Of a stretch of 64,000 bases of DNA, positions 1 through 7,386 are shown piece after piece. The notes under the pieces are model-generated. The model was not told the origin of the DNA. It saw only the letters and a list, made by a program, of their open reading frames with translations, and did no database searches. Position 1 is the first letter of the stretch. Every line of letters starts with the position of its first letter. The translations under genes and the position numbers were made by a program. The DNA comes from Streptantibioticus_C sp963761325 (GTDB lineage: Bacteria; Actinomycetota; Actinomycetes; Streptomycetales; Streptomycetaceae). The stretch is from NCBI GenBank assembly GCA_963761325.1, contig CAVXGZ010000001.1, positions 1,178,001 through 1,242,000 on the forward strand. Direction: 5' to 3'.

Positions 1-1
1 G

Positions 2-760
2 CAGTGGCTGCGGTTCCACACCCAGACCGCCGGCGTCTCGCTCACCGCGCAGCAGCCGTACAACAACGTGGTGCGCACCGCCGTCGAGGCGCTGGCCGCG
101 GTGCTCGGCGGCACCAACTCGCTGCACACCAACGCGCTCGACGAGACGCTGGCGCTGCCCAGCGCGCAGGCCGCCGAGATCGCGCTGCGCACCCAGCAGG
201 TGCTGATGGAGGAGCTCGGCGTCGGCAACGTGGCCGACCCGCTGGGCGGCTCCTGGTACGTCGAGGCGCTGACCGACCGCATCGAGGCGGACGCGGAGAA
301 GATCTTCGACCGGATCAAGGAACTGGGCGCCAAGGCGGTGCCCAGCGGCCGGCACGAGATCGGCCCGATGACCTCCGGCATCCTGCGCGGCATCGAGGAC
401 GGCTTCTTCACCGGCGAGATCGCCGAGGCCGCCTTCCGCTACCAGCGGTCGCTGGAGAAGGGCGAGAAGCGCGTCGTCGGCGTCAACTGCGCCACCGGTT
501 CGGTCACCGGCGACCTGGAGATCCTGCGGGTCAGCCACGAGGTCGAGCGCGAGCAGGTGAAGATCCTGGCCGCCCGCAAGGCGGACCGCGACGACACGGT
601 GGTCAAGGGCGCGCTGGCCGAGCTGCTGGCCGCCGCCCGGGACGGCGGCAACATGATCGAGCCGATGCTCCGCGCGGTGCGCGCCGAGGCCACCCTCGGT
701 GAGATCTGCGGCGCGCTGCGCGACGAGTGGGGCGACTACACCGAGCCGGCCCGTTTCTGA
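2..760 (+). CDS. icmA: Acyl-CoA mutase large subunit (isobutyryl/methylmalonyl-CoA mutase family), 3' part
   Basis: The reading frame is open from the left edge, so the gene begins outside the window; about 252 C-terminal residues are present. The segment reading GTNSLHTNALDE and the stretch ADPLGGSWYVE are typical of the catalytic TIM-barrel domain of adenosylcobalamin-dependent methylmalonyl-CoA mutase-type enzymes. The protein ends shortly after the barrel (YTEPARF) with no B12-binding domain, which fits the large subunit of the two-protein isobutyryl-CoA mutase (IcmA, with IcmB elsewhere) rather than a full MutB. Such enzymes interconvert isobutyryl-CoA and n-butyryl-CoA, feeding branched acyl units into metabolism. 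Neighbour order also fits Streptomyces icmA, from memory. The exact acyl substrate cannot be read from this fragment. Confidence 0.82.
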   Translation, partial: QWLRFHTQTAGVSLTAQQPYNNVVRTAVEALAAVLGGTNSLHTNALDETLALPSAQAAEIALRTQQVLMEELGVGNVADPLGGSWYVEALTDRIEADAEKIFDRIKELGAKAVPSGRHEIGPMTSGILRGIEDGFFTGEIAEAAFRYQRSLEKGEKRVVGVNCATGSVTGDLEILRVSHEVEREQVKILAARKADRDDTVVKGALAELLAAARDGGNMIEPMLRAVRAEATLGEICGALRDEWGDYTEPARF

Positions 761-791
761 TCCTCCCCAGGATCCGCACGCCGTAGCGGCT

Positions 792-1388
792 TCAGCGGAC
801 CGCCGCGAGCCCGCCGAGCAGGAAGACGGAGAGCGCGGCGGCCCAGCGGCGGTCCACCGGCTCGCCGCTGACCAGGATGCGGTGCACCACCGCGCCGGCG
901 ATCACGTCGAAGATCAGGTCCACCTGGGCGGCGGCGTCCGCGCCGTCGTCCGGCGGGAGTTCGCCGCGGCGCTGCGCGCGGTGCCGGCCGAGCACGACGA
1001 GCCGTTTCTGCCGGTCCACGATGGCGGTGCGCACCCGGCCGCGCAGCCCGTCGTCGTGGACCGCCTCGGCGATCACCGCCATCAGCGCGGTCTTGGTCTC
1101 CGGCCGCTCCAGCAGCGCCGCGAACTGCAGCACGACGTCCTGTATGTCCTCGGCCAGCGTGCCGTGGTCGGGCAGCCGCAGCTCGTCGAAGAGCGCGGCG
1201 AGCGCGTCCACCACGAGTTCGTTCTTGTTCGCCCAGCGGCGGTAGAGCGTGGTCTTGGCGACCCCGGCGCGGGCCGCCACGTCGGCCATCGTCAGGCCGC
1301 CCCAGCCCAGCTCGACCAATCCGGCGCGCGTCGCGGCCAGGATCGCCGTGTCGGCTTCCGGGCTGCGGGGGCGTCCAGTTCTTGCCAT
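792..1388 (-). CDS. TetR/AcrR family transcriptional regulator
   Basis: A 198-residue protein starting MARTGRPRSPEA, with a helix-turn-helix at about residues 33-52 (LTMADVAARAGVAKTTLYRR) typical of TetR repressors, followed by a helical ligand domain. The start at 1388 is preferred over an in-frame upstream one because TetR proteins normally begin with a short basic arm before the first helix. It converges on the acyl-CoA mutase gene (31-bp gap) and diverges from the thioredoxin-like gene. An inverted repeat (ctact-ccct-agtag, 1399-1412) lies 11 bp upstream of the start and is a likely autoregulatory operator. A similar repeat occurs before the DUF6230 operon. The ligand is unknown. Confidence 0.9.
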   Translation of the reverse strand: MARTGRPRSPEADTAILAATRAGLVELGWGGLTMADVAARAGVAKTTLYRRWANKNELVVDALAALFDELRLPDHGTLAEDIQDVVLQFAALLERPETKTALMAVIAEAVHDDGLRGRVRTAIVDRQKRLVVLGRHRAQRRGELPPDDGADAAAQVDLIFDVIAGAVVHRILVSGEPVDRRWAAALSVFLLGGLAAVR

Positions 1389-1398
1389 TGACGGGACC

Positions 1399-1412
1399 CT
1401 ACTCCCTAGTAG
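1399..1412. promoter_or_regulatory. Inverted repeat, candidate TetR operator
   Basis: ctact and agtag are perfect 5-bp inverted arms around ccct, 11 bp upstream of the TetR start codon. The core TACTccCTAGTA recurs as TACTgaCTAGTA at 2841-2852. Position and symmetry suggest autoregulation; binding is inferred. Confidence 0.5.
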
Positions 1413-1484
1413 CAAGTGATCCAGATCACGCTGCCGGTCCGGTGGAGAAATGGTGATCGTTCCCGCCGGGCGGCCGAACGCAAG

Positions 1485-1507
1485 TTACGCTACGGGTCGT
1501 AGCGTAA
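1485..1507. promoter_or_regulatory. Perfect 23-bp palindrome, candidate operator
   Basis: ttacgctac and gtagcgtaa form perfect 9-bp inverted arms around a 5-base centre (gggtc). It lies in the divergent gap between the TetR gene and the thioredoxin-like gene, 107 bp upstream of the latter. There is no T-run and it sits between divergent genes, so an operator is more likely than a terminator. It differs from the TACTnnCTAGTA element, so it probably belongs to a different regulator. Confidence 0.55.
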
Positions 1508-1613
1508 AGCGATGACCACTCGTCGATCCGCACGGATCCGTCGCGCCGGTGGGGACCGGCGCGACAAAGAGGGGCTGTTCACGCTTGTCCCGGCGAGGGG
1601 GGAGGATTGACCC

Positions 1614-2585
1614 ATGCAGCCACGGAACATGTCCATGAGCGGAGTGGTCGACCTCGCCGCGCTGAAGGCGGCCGGTGAGGCCAAGCAGAAGGCGGAGCAG
1701 GCCCGCCGGGAGCAGGCGGCCCGCGGGGAGAGCGGCGGTGTCGCCCCCTCCCAGCTGGTCATCGACGTCACGGAGGAGACCTTCGAGAGCGAGGTGCTCC
1801 AGCGCTCCTCCGAGGTCCCGGTCGTGATCGACTTCTGGGCCGAGTGGTGCGAGCCGTGCAAGCAGCTCAGCCCGGTCCTGGAGCGGCTGGCGCTGGAGTA
1901 CGCCGGTCGCATCCTGCTGGCCAAGGTCGACGTCGACGCCAACCAGCTCCTCTTCCAGCAGTTCGGCGTCCAGGGCATCCCCGCGGTCTTCGCGGTGATC
2001 GCCGGCCAGGCGATGGCGCTCTTCCAGGGTGCCGCGCCCGAGAGCCAGGTCCGCGAGGTCTTCGACCAGCTCGTCGCGGTCTCCGAGCAGCGCTTCGGCA
2101 TCACCGGCCTGAGCGTCGACGCCGAGGCCGCGGAGGGAGCCGGTGAGCCCGCAGAGGCTCCCGAGCCGCCGATCGACCCGATGCTCGCCGCCGGCCACGA
2201 GGCGCTGGACCGCGGCGACTTCGCCGGCGCCGTCCAGGCGTACAAGAACGTGCTGTCCGACCGGCCGGCCGACGCCGAGGCCAAGATCGCCCTCGCCCAG
2301 GCGGAACTGCTGGGCCGCGTGCAGGAACTGGACCCGCAGGCGGTGCGGGAGGCCGCGGCGGGCGATCCGGCCGACGTGGACGCGCAGATCGCCGCCGCCG
2401 ACCTGGACCTGGTCGGCGGTCACGTGGAGGACGCCTTCGGGCGGTTGGTGGAGACGGTGCGCCGCACCGCGGGCGAGGAGCGGGACCGGGTCCGGCTGCG
2501 GCTGCTCGCGTTGTTCGAGGTGGTCGGTTCGGACGATCCGCGGGTGAGTTCGGCGCGCGGCGCGTTGGCCAGGGTGCTGTTTTGA
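1614..2585 (+). CDS. Thioredoxin-fold protein with C-terminal TPR-like region (CnoX/YbbN family)
   Basis: A 323-residue cytoplasmic protein with no signal peptide. Residues about 20-38 are highly charged and helical. The thioredoxin domain (about 48-150) carries a CxxC motif, WCEPCK, at 78-83 and the cis-proline region GIPAVFAV. From about residue 185 an Ala-rich helical region (LDRGDFAGAVQAYKNVL) reads as TPR-like repeats. The layout matches the YbbN/CnoX co-chaperone family, which protects clients from oxidative aggregation; here the CxxC is intact, unlike E. coli CnoX (SxxC), so redox activity is possible. A strong ribosome binding site (ggggggagga) precedes the ATG. The 23-bp palindrome at 1485-1507 lies upstream. 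Confidence 0.88.
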   Translation: MQPRNMSMSGVVDLAALKAAGEAKQKAEQARREQAARGESGGVAPSQLVIDVTEETFESEVLQRSSEVPVVIDFWAEWCEPCKQLSPVLERLALEYAGRILLAKVDVDANQLLFQQFGVQGIPAVFAVIAGQAMALFQGAAPESQVREVFDQLVAVSEQRFGITGLSVDAEAAEGAGEPAEAPEPPIDPMLAAGHEALDRGDFAGAVQAYKNVLSDRPADAEAKIALAQAELLGRVQELDPQAVREAAAGDPADVDAQIAAADLDLVGGHVEDAFGRLVETVRRTAGEERDRVRLRLLALFEVVGSDDPRVSSARGALARVLF

Positions 2586-2780
2586 GCCAACTTCGGGCCA
2601 ACTTCGAGCGGTGCGCTGCGCCTTCGGACGACCACCCGGGGTGAGCGTCGGCGCGGGTTTCGCCGGTGGGGCGGTCGCCTTTATGGAATCGTGATGATTG
2701 GCGGCCGCCGTTACCCGGAGTAAGTCCGGCCTGTTCCGCTGTCCCGTTATGTCAAATGATGACGGGTTCTTATGACCGCC

Positions 2781-2811
2781 TGACGGGCACTCTGCGTATC
2801 TCCCCTAGACT
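2781..2811 (+). promoter_or_regulatory. Possible sigma-70 type promoter
   Basis: tgacgg at 2781-2786 and tagact at 2806-2811 resemble -35 and -10 elements of a housekeeping actinobacterial promoter, with a 19-base spacer, slightly long. The TACTnnCTAGTA repeat lies about 28 bases after the -10, where a repressor would block transcription. Confidence 0.3.
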
Positions 2812-2838
2812 GCTGGCCCGCGCGGTGGTTATCCGTCC

Positions 2839-2854
2839 GTTACTGACTAGTAAC
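2839..2854. promoter_or_regulatory. Inverted repeat, candidate TetR operator
   Basis: gttact and agtaac are perfect 6-bp inverted arms around gact. The core TACTgaCTAGTA matches the repeat before the TetR gene (TACTccCTAGTA at 1400-1411). This suggests that the TetR protein also controls the operon starting at 3232. Confidence 0.45.
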
Positions 2855-2877
2855 GAGCCCTCTTGTGCCCCGGCTGG

Positions 2878-2911
2878 GAATGGACCACGATCGGCCAAGC
2901 TCGGTCCATTC
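2878..2911 (+). other. Leader hairpin
   Basis: gaatggacc (2878-2886) and ggtccattc (2903-2911) can form a perfect 9-bp stem with a 16-base loop in the transcript. No T-run follows. Role unknown; it may shape the leader or stall transcription. Confidence 0.3.
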
Positions 2912-3231
2912 GCATCGTCCGGCAATCCAGTCGGCGCCATGGCGGAAGGGTCCCCACCGGGCGGGGGTGCGCGACAACCGTCGCCACCCTTGGACAGGGG
3001 GGTACTTGCCTCACCAGGGCAGGGCCTGTCCAGCAGGTTGCGCGAGAGCGTGGCCAGTGGTTGTCGCTCGGGGGTGATCGCCGATTCTTCGGACACTGCC
3101 GTTCGCCACTGTGCGGCGGGCCTCCGACGGAGCGGCGCTCCCCTTCCCGAGGACGTAGCACTTCTCCCATCCCGGTCAGGGTCCGGTGGATCCAGGCGGA
3201 GATGTACGTCCGAGAAGGAGGAAAGTCAGTC

Positions 3232-3858
3232 ATGGAGTCACAACAGACTCGTGGCGGAACCAGATGGAAGCGGTTCGCTGTCGTCATGGTGCCCAGCGTC
3301 GCGGCGACTGCCGCGATCGGTGTGGCGCTGGCGCAGGGCGCACTCGCGGCGTCCTTCAGCGTTTCCGGCCAGGAGTTCAAGGTCAGTGCCCAGAAGCTGG
3401 TGGGCACCGGGTTCTTGCAGTACGGGGCTGTCGACACCCAGCACGGCGGGAAGAACATCCCGGTCGCGGTCTCCGCATTCAAGAGCGCGTCGATCTCCGG
3501 GCTCTGCCAGTCCGTCGTCATTCCGAACATCCCGATGGTCGGCGATGTGACGATGCGGCTGACGGCCGGTAACGGCAGCACCCCGGTCGAGGCGAAGAAC
3601 CTCTACATCGACCTCGACAATCTGAACGCCGACGCGACGTTCAACAACATCAACATCGGTGTCGCCGCCGGGGACAGCACCAAGGGTCCCGGCATGAAGG
3701 GCGGCGGCGAGAAGGCCGACCCGGGCTCGTTCGCCCAGGAAGCCGACAGCGCGACGCTGACCGGCGTCCAGCAGACGGCTTGGGCCACGAGTGCGGGCAC
3801 CTTCAAGCTCAGTGGTCTGTCCATGCACGTCAGCACGGGCGACCACGAGTGCTTCTGA
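3232..3858 (+). CDS. Secreted DUF6230-type protein
   Basis: A 208-residue protein with a Sec signal: basic start, hydrophobic residues about 15-40, likely cleavage after ALAA. The mature part is rich in alternating hydrophobic/polar segments (beta) and has two cysteines (92 and 207) that could form a disulfide once exported. The family is common in Streptomyces, sometimes labelled cholesterol esterase in old annotations, but no GxSxG serine-hydrolase motif is visible, so that label is not supported. The start is fixed by aaggagg ten bases upstream; in-frame upstream codons lack this. It is followed 101 bp later by a four-helix membrane protein and then a Ser/Pro-rich secreted protein, always in this order, suggesting one envelope complex. 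Confidence 0.82.
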   Translation: MESQQTRGGTRWKRFAVVMVPSVAATAAIGVALAQGALAASFSVSGQEFKVSAQKLVGTGFLQYGAVDTQHGGKNIPVAVSAFKSASISGLCQSVVIPNIPMVGDVTMRLTAGNGSTPVEAKNLYIDLDNLNADATFNNINIGVAAGDSTKGPGMKGGGEKADPGSFAQEADSATLTGVQQTAWATSAGTFKLSGLSMHVSTGDHECF

Positions 3859-3959
3859 TGCACCCGTTGTAGAAGGGCCGAGTGGGGGACGGTTCGCCGT
3901 CCCTCACCCGACCTGTCAAACGAACCACCGATCGCCGGTCGCAGGGAGCTGTTTTTTCT

Positions 3960-4448
3960 ATGAGCGCCGAGTCCCAAGGGATGCGTGACCGATTCGGCAG
4001 TTGGCGGGTGTCCTTCCGGACGTGGCGCGGACAGCGTCCGTTCTGGGCGGGCCTGCTGACCTTGCTGGGCGGGCTGCCGATCATGTATTTCCCCTACGCC
4101 CACCTCACCCTCGGTCAGTTGACCGTGCGGATGGCCACCGAGACGGGCTCCGGCTCGTTGATCATCGGCGTGCTGCTGGTGGTACTGGGCTGCACCATGT
4201 GGTTCCAGTCCACCGCGCGGGTCTTCGCGGGAGTCGCCGCGATCCTGCTCGCCCTGGTGTCGCTGGTGGTCTCCAACTTCGGCGGCTTCGTGGTCGGTTT
4301 CCTGCTGGCGCTCATCGGAGGGGGCATGGCCCTCTCCTGGTCGCCGGGCCGCTCGGCGAACTCGGTCCCGATGGTGTCCGCGGAACCTGCAGTCGCGGGG
4401 ATCGGCGGGGACGACGAGTCAATGAATGGGAGGCACAGTGCCGGGTGA
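3960..4448 (+). CDS. Four-helix membrane protein, DUF6114-type
   Basis: A 162-residue protein with about four hydrophobic segments: residues ~25-45 (FWAGLLTLLGGLPIMYF), ~58-76 (GSLIIGVLLVVLGC), and two close together near 82-120. The N-terminus is polar and probably cytoplasmic; the C-terminal ~25 residues are also polar. An in-frame start at 3882 is possible but gives a poor N-terminus, whereas the ATG at 3960 has gggag upstream. The stop overlaps the start of the next gene, implying translational coupling. Function is unknown; it most likely anchors or partners the two secreted products encoded on either side. Confidence 0.82.
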   Translation: MSAESQGMRDRFGSWRVSFRTWRGQRPFWAGLLTLLGGLPIMYFPYAHLTLGQLTVRMATETGSGSLIIGVLLVVLGCTMWFQSTARVFAGVAAILLALVSLVVSNFGGFVVGFLLALIGGGMALSWSPGRSANSVPMVSAEPAVAGIGGDDESMNGRHSAG

Positions 4449-5607
4449 CGAGGCTCAGCCCGAGATCCAGGGCGGCACGCCTCAGCTGAGAACCGGGCCG
4501 CGGCACGCGGCGCCACGCAAGTCACTGCTCACCCGCGTCCACGTGCCGGCCGGCAAGGCGATAGCCCTCGCCGCGATGCCGACCGCGGTGCTGATGGGCA
4601 TGGGGCTCACCCCGCGGCTCGCGCAGGCGGCCGAACCGAAGAGCCCCTTCACCGGTGACCACTGTGTCAGCCAGACCGACACTCCGTCGCCGAGCGCGTC
4701 GTCGTCGGCCAAGCCCTCGACGAGTCCGTCTCCTTCGGCGAGCGCGGACGCGAAGAAGAAGGGGACGTCCCACAAGACGAGCGGTTCCGGCGGCACGGGC
4801 TCCAAGAAGTCCGCCTCGCCGTCGCCGTCCTCGAAGCCGTCCGCCAAGCCCACCGACCCGACCGGGCTCGGCGGGGTACTCGGCGGCCTGCTGGGCGATC
4901 TGACCGGCTCGGGCTCCAGCAGCACGCCCAAGCCGTCCGCGTCGCCCACCCCGAGCGCCACGCCGAAGGCGAGCCACTCGTCCTCGGCCGACAGCGGCCT
5001 GGGCGGCACGCTCACCAAGACGGTGGGCGGGCTGACCAAGACCGTCACGGGCGTGACGAAGGGCGTGCAGAAGACGGTGGGGTCCGTGGCGAACCCGTCG
5101 CCCTCGGTGTCGCCGGGCCAGGGCTACCCCTGCCCGACGTACAACGCCAAGGCGCTGGCGGCCGCCGGGCTGGAGCAGACCTCCTCGCTCCTGCCCGACC
5201 AGCCGTGGGTACTCAAGAGCGACAAGCTCACCCTCACCGGGCTGAAGTACGACGGCATCGTCAAGGTGGAGACGGAGAACGGCAGCATCAAGAACGTGCT
5301 GAAGTTCACCGCCACCGGCGTGGACATCGTGAACCTGCACCAGATCGTCCAGGGCCCCGACGGCACCGAACAGCACGTTCAGGCCGCCCCGGGCAGCACC
5401 TCGACGATCCGCAACGGCACGGTGACGCTCTACACCCAGGAGCTGAAGGGCAACCTTCTCGGTCTCATCCCGATCGACTTCACGCCCGACAGCCCGCCTC
5501 CGCTGACCATCCCGAAGGTGTTCTTCACCGACGTGACGGTCACCCAGGCGGGGCAGTTCGGCGGCACGCTCCACATTCCGGGGCTGCACGGCTACGCCAC
5601 TGGCTGA
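4438..5607 (+). CDS. Secreted Ser/Pro/Lys-rich protein with C-terminal beta domain
   Basis: About 389 residues from the GTG at 4438, which overlaps the previous stop; an ATG at 4426 is an alternative. A long N-region leads to a hydrophobic segment (about 42-62) ending AQAAEP, a plausible signal or anchor. Residues about 75-190 are low-complexity Ser/Pro/Lys/Thr, a typical wall-spanning stalk, with a Gly/Leu patch and a repeated LTKTV segment near 180-200. The last ~160 residues are a regular beta-strand-like domain reading LTLTGLKYDGIVKVETENG, broadly like the secreted partner at 3232. No catalytic motif is recognised. A strong terminator follows, so this ends the operon. Confidence 0.75.
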   Translation: MPGDEAQPEIQGGTPQLRTGPRHAAPRKSLLTRVHVPAGKAIALAAMPTAVLMGMGLTPRLAQAAEPKSPFTGDHCVSQTDTPSPSASSSAKPSTSPSPSASADAKKKGTSHKTSGSGGTGSKKSASPSPSSKPSAKPTDPTGLGGVLGGLLGDLTGSGSSSTPKPSASPTPSATPKASHSSSADSGLGGTLTKTVGGLTKTVTGVTKGVQKTVGSVANPSPSVSPGQGYPCPTYNAKALAAAGLEQTSSLLPDQPWVLKSDKLTLTGLKYDGIVKVETENGSIKNVLKFTATGVDIVNLHQIVQGPDGTEQHVQAAPGSTSTIRNGTVTLYTQELKGNLLGLIPIDFTPDSPPPLTIPKVFFTDVTVTQAGQFGGTLHIPGLHGYATG

Positions 5608-5624
5608 ACCACCGCGCGCAACCG

Positions 5625-5659
5625 TGGGCGCCCCCGTCCGTGTCGGACGGGGGCGCCCA
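5625..5659 (+). terminator. Strong intrinsic-type terminator hairpin
   Basis: gggcgcccccgtccg (5626-5640) and its exact complement (5644-5658) form a 15-bp stem, extendable by a t-a pair, closed by a three-base loop tgt. It lies 18 bp after the stop at 5607 and separates the DUF6230 operon from the glycosyltransferase block. Confidence 0.88.
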
Positions 5660-5674
5660 TCGTTGTATCCGTAG

Positions 5675-7246
5675 ATGATGTACGCACATGACCGCCGTAT
5701 CACGATTGTCGTGATCGGCTACAACGACGCGGCCCACGTCGCCGACGCGGTCCGCTCCGCGCTGGCGCAGGGCGAGGCGGTCGCCGAGGTCATCGCGGTC
5801 GACGACGCCTCGCAGGACGACAGCCCGGCCGTCCTGGCGGCGCTCGCGGCCGGCGAGCCGCGGCTGCGCGTGCTGCGCCGCGCGCACAACAGCGGCGGCT
5901 GCGGCACCCCGCGCAACGACGGGATCGCGGCGGCCCGCTCGCCGTACCTGATGTTCCTCGACAGCGACGACGTGCTGCCGCCCGGCGCGGCGGACGCGCT
6001 GCTCGCCGCGGCGGCCGGCGGCGACGCCGACGTGGCCGCCGGCCGGTGCGTGCGCCGCGAGCTGCCCGAGGGGCGCGACACGCCGTGGCGCCCCGAGCTG
6101 TACCGCACCGCCCGCACGGTGGCCCGGCCCGCCGACGAACCCCGGCTGGCCGACGACACGCTGTGCGTCAACAAGCTCTACCGCACCGCCTTCCTGCGCG
6201 AGCACGCCATCGCCTTCCCCGACGGGCGGTTCGTCTACGAGGACTTCGTCTTCACCGCCCGGGTGCTGGCCGCGGCGCCGCGCGTCGCGCTGGTCGCCGA
6301 ACCGGTCTACGTCTGGCAGGTGCGGCGGACCGCCGAGCGGCTGTCGATCTCCCTGGACCGCCGGGGCGTCGACAACTGGCACGCCCGGATCGAGGCGCAC
6401 CGCCGGGCCGCCGCCGTGCACGCCGAGGCCGGCGACAAGGTCCTGCTGCGCGCCGCCCGCGCCAGCTTCCTGGACCGCTCGGTGCGGATGTACGCCAGGG
6501 AGTTGGGCTCGCGCGGCCCGGAGTACCGGGCGGCGTGGTGGAGTTCGGCCCGCGCGTACCTGGCCGGCTTCGACGAGGCCGACCTGGCCGCCGCCCCGCC
6601 GGCCGCCCGGGTCGTCGCGCGGGTGCTGCTCGCCGCGCCGCTGCCGCGCGACCTGCCCCGGATCGCCGCGCTCGCCGCCCGGCCGCCCCGGCTGCTGCCC
6701 CCGTACGCCGCGGCGGCGGTGTGGAGCGAGGACCTGCCGCAGGTCCCGCTGGAGGAGCTGGCCGAGGGGAGCGAACCGCCGGTCGCGGTCTTCGCGTCGC
6801 TGGAGGCCGGCGGGCTTCGCGCCCGGCTGCGGCTGCGGGTGCACGACCTGTACGGCCGGCTGTCCGCCGCCGGTCCGCACACCGTCGAGGTGGAGGTCCG
6901 CGACCGGATCGGCGCCGCCGTGCTGCAGCAGCGCACCGCCGCGCTGACCGCCGACCCGGACGGCGCCGCCTGGAGCGCGGCCACCGTGCTGGAGCTGTCC
7001 GAGCTGGTCGAGGGCCCGCTCGCCACCCGGGATCTGCGGGTCGTCGTGCACTGCGCCGACGGCAGCCGGTTCGCCGCCGTGCCGCAGGCCGCCCGCCGCT
7101 GCCTGCGCCGCACCGTGGTGCCCACCGTGCGCGGCGGGGTGCTGCTGGTGCGGCCGTACGCCACCGCGGACGGCGCGCTCGCGGTGCGGATCGCCCCCGC
7201 GCTGCGCGGCGCGCTGTCCGTGGTGCGCCGCCGGCTGGGCCGCTGA
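5675..7246 (+). CDS. GT2 glycosyltransferase with C-terminal accessory domain (TarS/TarP-like layout)
   Basis: A 523-residue protein. The N-terminal GT-A domain (about 8-230) has the nucleotide-binding start VVIGYNDAAHVADAV, a VDDAS segment and the metal-binding FLDSDD at 94-99. A helical linker follows, then a C-terminal region of about 150 residues with beta-rich pattern (LRARLRLRVHDLYGRLS). This two-part design resembles wall teichoic acid glycosyltransferases whose C-terminal domain binds polymer or trimerises. No transmembrane helix is seen. The motif NSGGCGTPRN is shared with the GT2 gene at 9681. No clear ribosome binding site precedes 5675; the second ATG at 5678 is equally possible. 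The sugar donor and acceptor are inferred only from the neighbouring TagF-like gene. Confidence 0.8.
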   Translation: MMYAHDRRITIVVIGYNDAAHVADAVRSALAQGEAVAEVIAVDDASQDDSPAVLAALAAGEPRLRVLRRAHNSGGCGTPRNDGIAAARSPYLMFLDSDDVLPPGAADALLAAAAGGDADVAAGRCVRRELPEGRDTPWRPELYRTARTVARPADEPRLADDTLCVNKLYRTAFLREHAIAFPDGRFVYEDFVFTARVLAAAPRVALVAEPVYVWQVRRTAERLSISLDRRGVDNWHARIEAHRRAAAVHAEAGDKVLLRAARASFLDRSVRMYARELGSRGPEYRAAWWSSARAYLAGFDEADLAAAPPAARVVARVLLAAPLPRDLPRIAALAARPPRLLPPYAAAAVWSEDLPQVPLEELAEGSEPPVAVFASLEAGGLRARLRLRVHDLYGRLSAAGPHTVEVEVRDRIGAAVLQQRTAALTADPDGAAWSAATVLELSELVEGPLATRDLRVVVHCADGSRFAAVPQAARRCLRRTVVPTVRGGVLLVRPYATADGALAVRIAPALRGALSVVRRRLGR

Positions 7247-7386
7247 AGGCGGAGGTCCGCCGCCGCACGGGGCGTCACGGCACGCCCGGGCCCGGCAGTT
7301 CGCGTAGGGTGGGATCAACCGATGTGCCCGCAATCATCATGGTTCCGGTCACCACGACACACACGTCCATCAGGAACAGTCACTTC

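Larger units (their letters stand above)
2586..3231 (+). other. 646-bp gene-free stretch with promoter and long leader
   Basis: No convincing coding frame is seen; the longer frames here lack actinobacterial codon bias. Base composition is less GC-rich than the neighbours between about 2680 and 2860. It holds a possible promoter (2781-2811), an inverted repeat (2839-2854), a hairpin (2878-2911) and, just before the next gene, a strong ribosome binding site (aaggagg, 3215-3221 region). If transcription starts near 2818 the leader of the DUF6230 operon is about 410 nt. No known riboswitch motif was recognised in it. Confidence 0.5.

Noticed and set aside
34..702. Alternative frame at the left edge
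   Set aside because: It is an Arg-rich shadow of the acyl-CoA mutase frame, which has recognisable family motifs.
3232..3858. Cholesterol esterase activity for the DUF6230-type protein
   Set aside because: No serine-hydrolase nucleophile motif or catalytic triad is visible in 208 residues.
5540..7333. Long minus-strand open frame opposite the first glycosyltransferase gene
   Set aside because: Very high GC produces long antisense frames; composition is Arg/Gly/His-rich with no motif, and the plus-strand frame has a clear GT2 domain.
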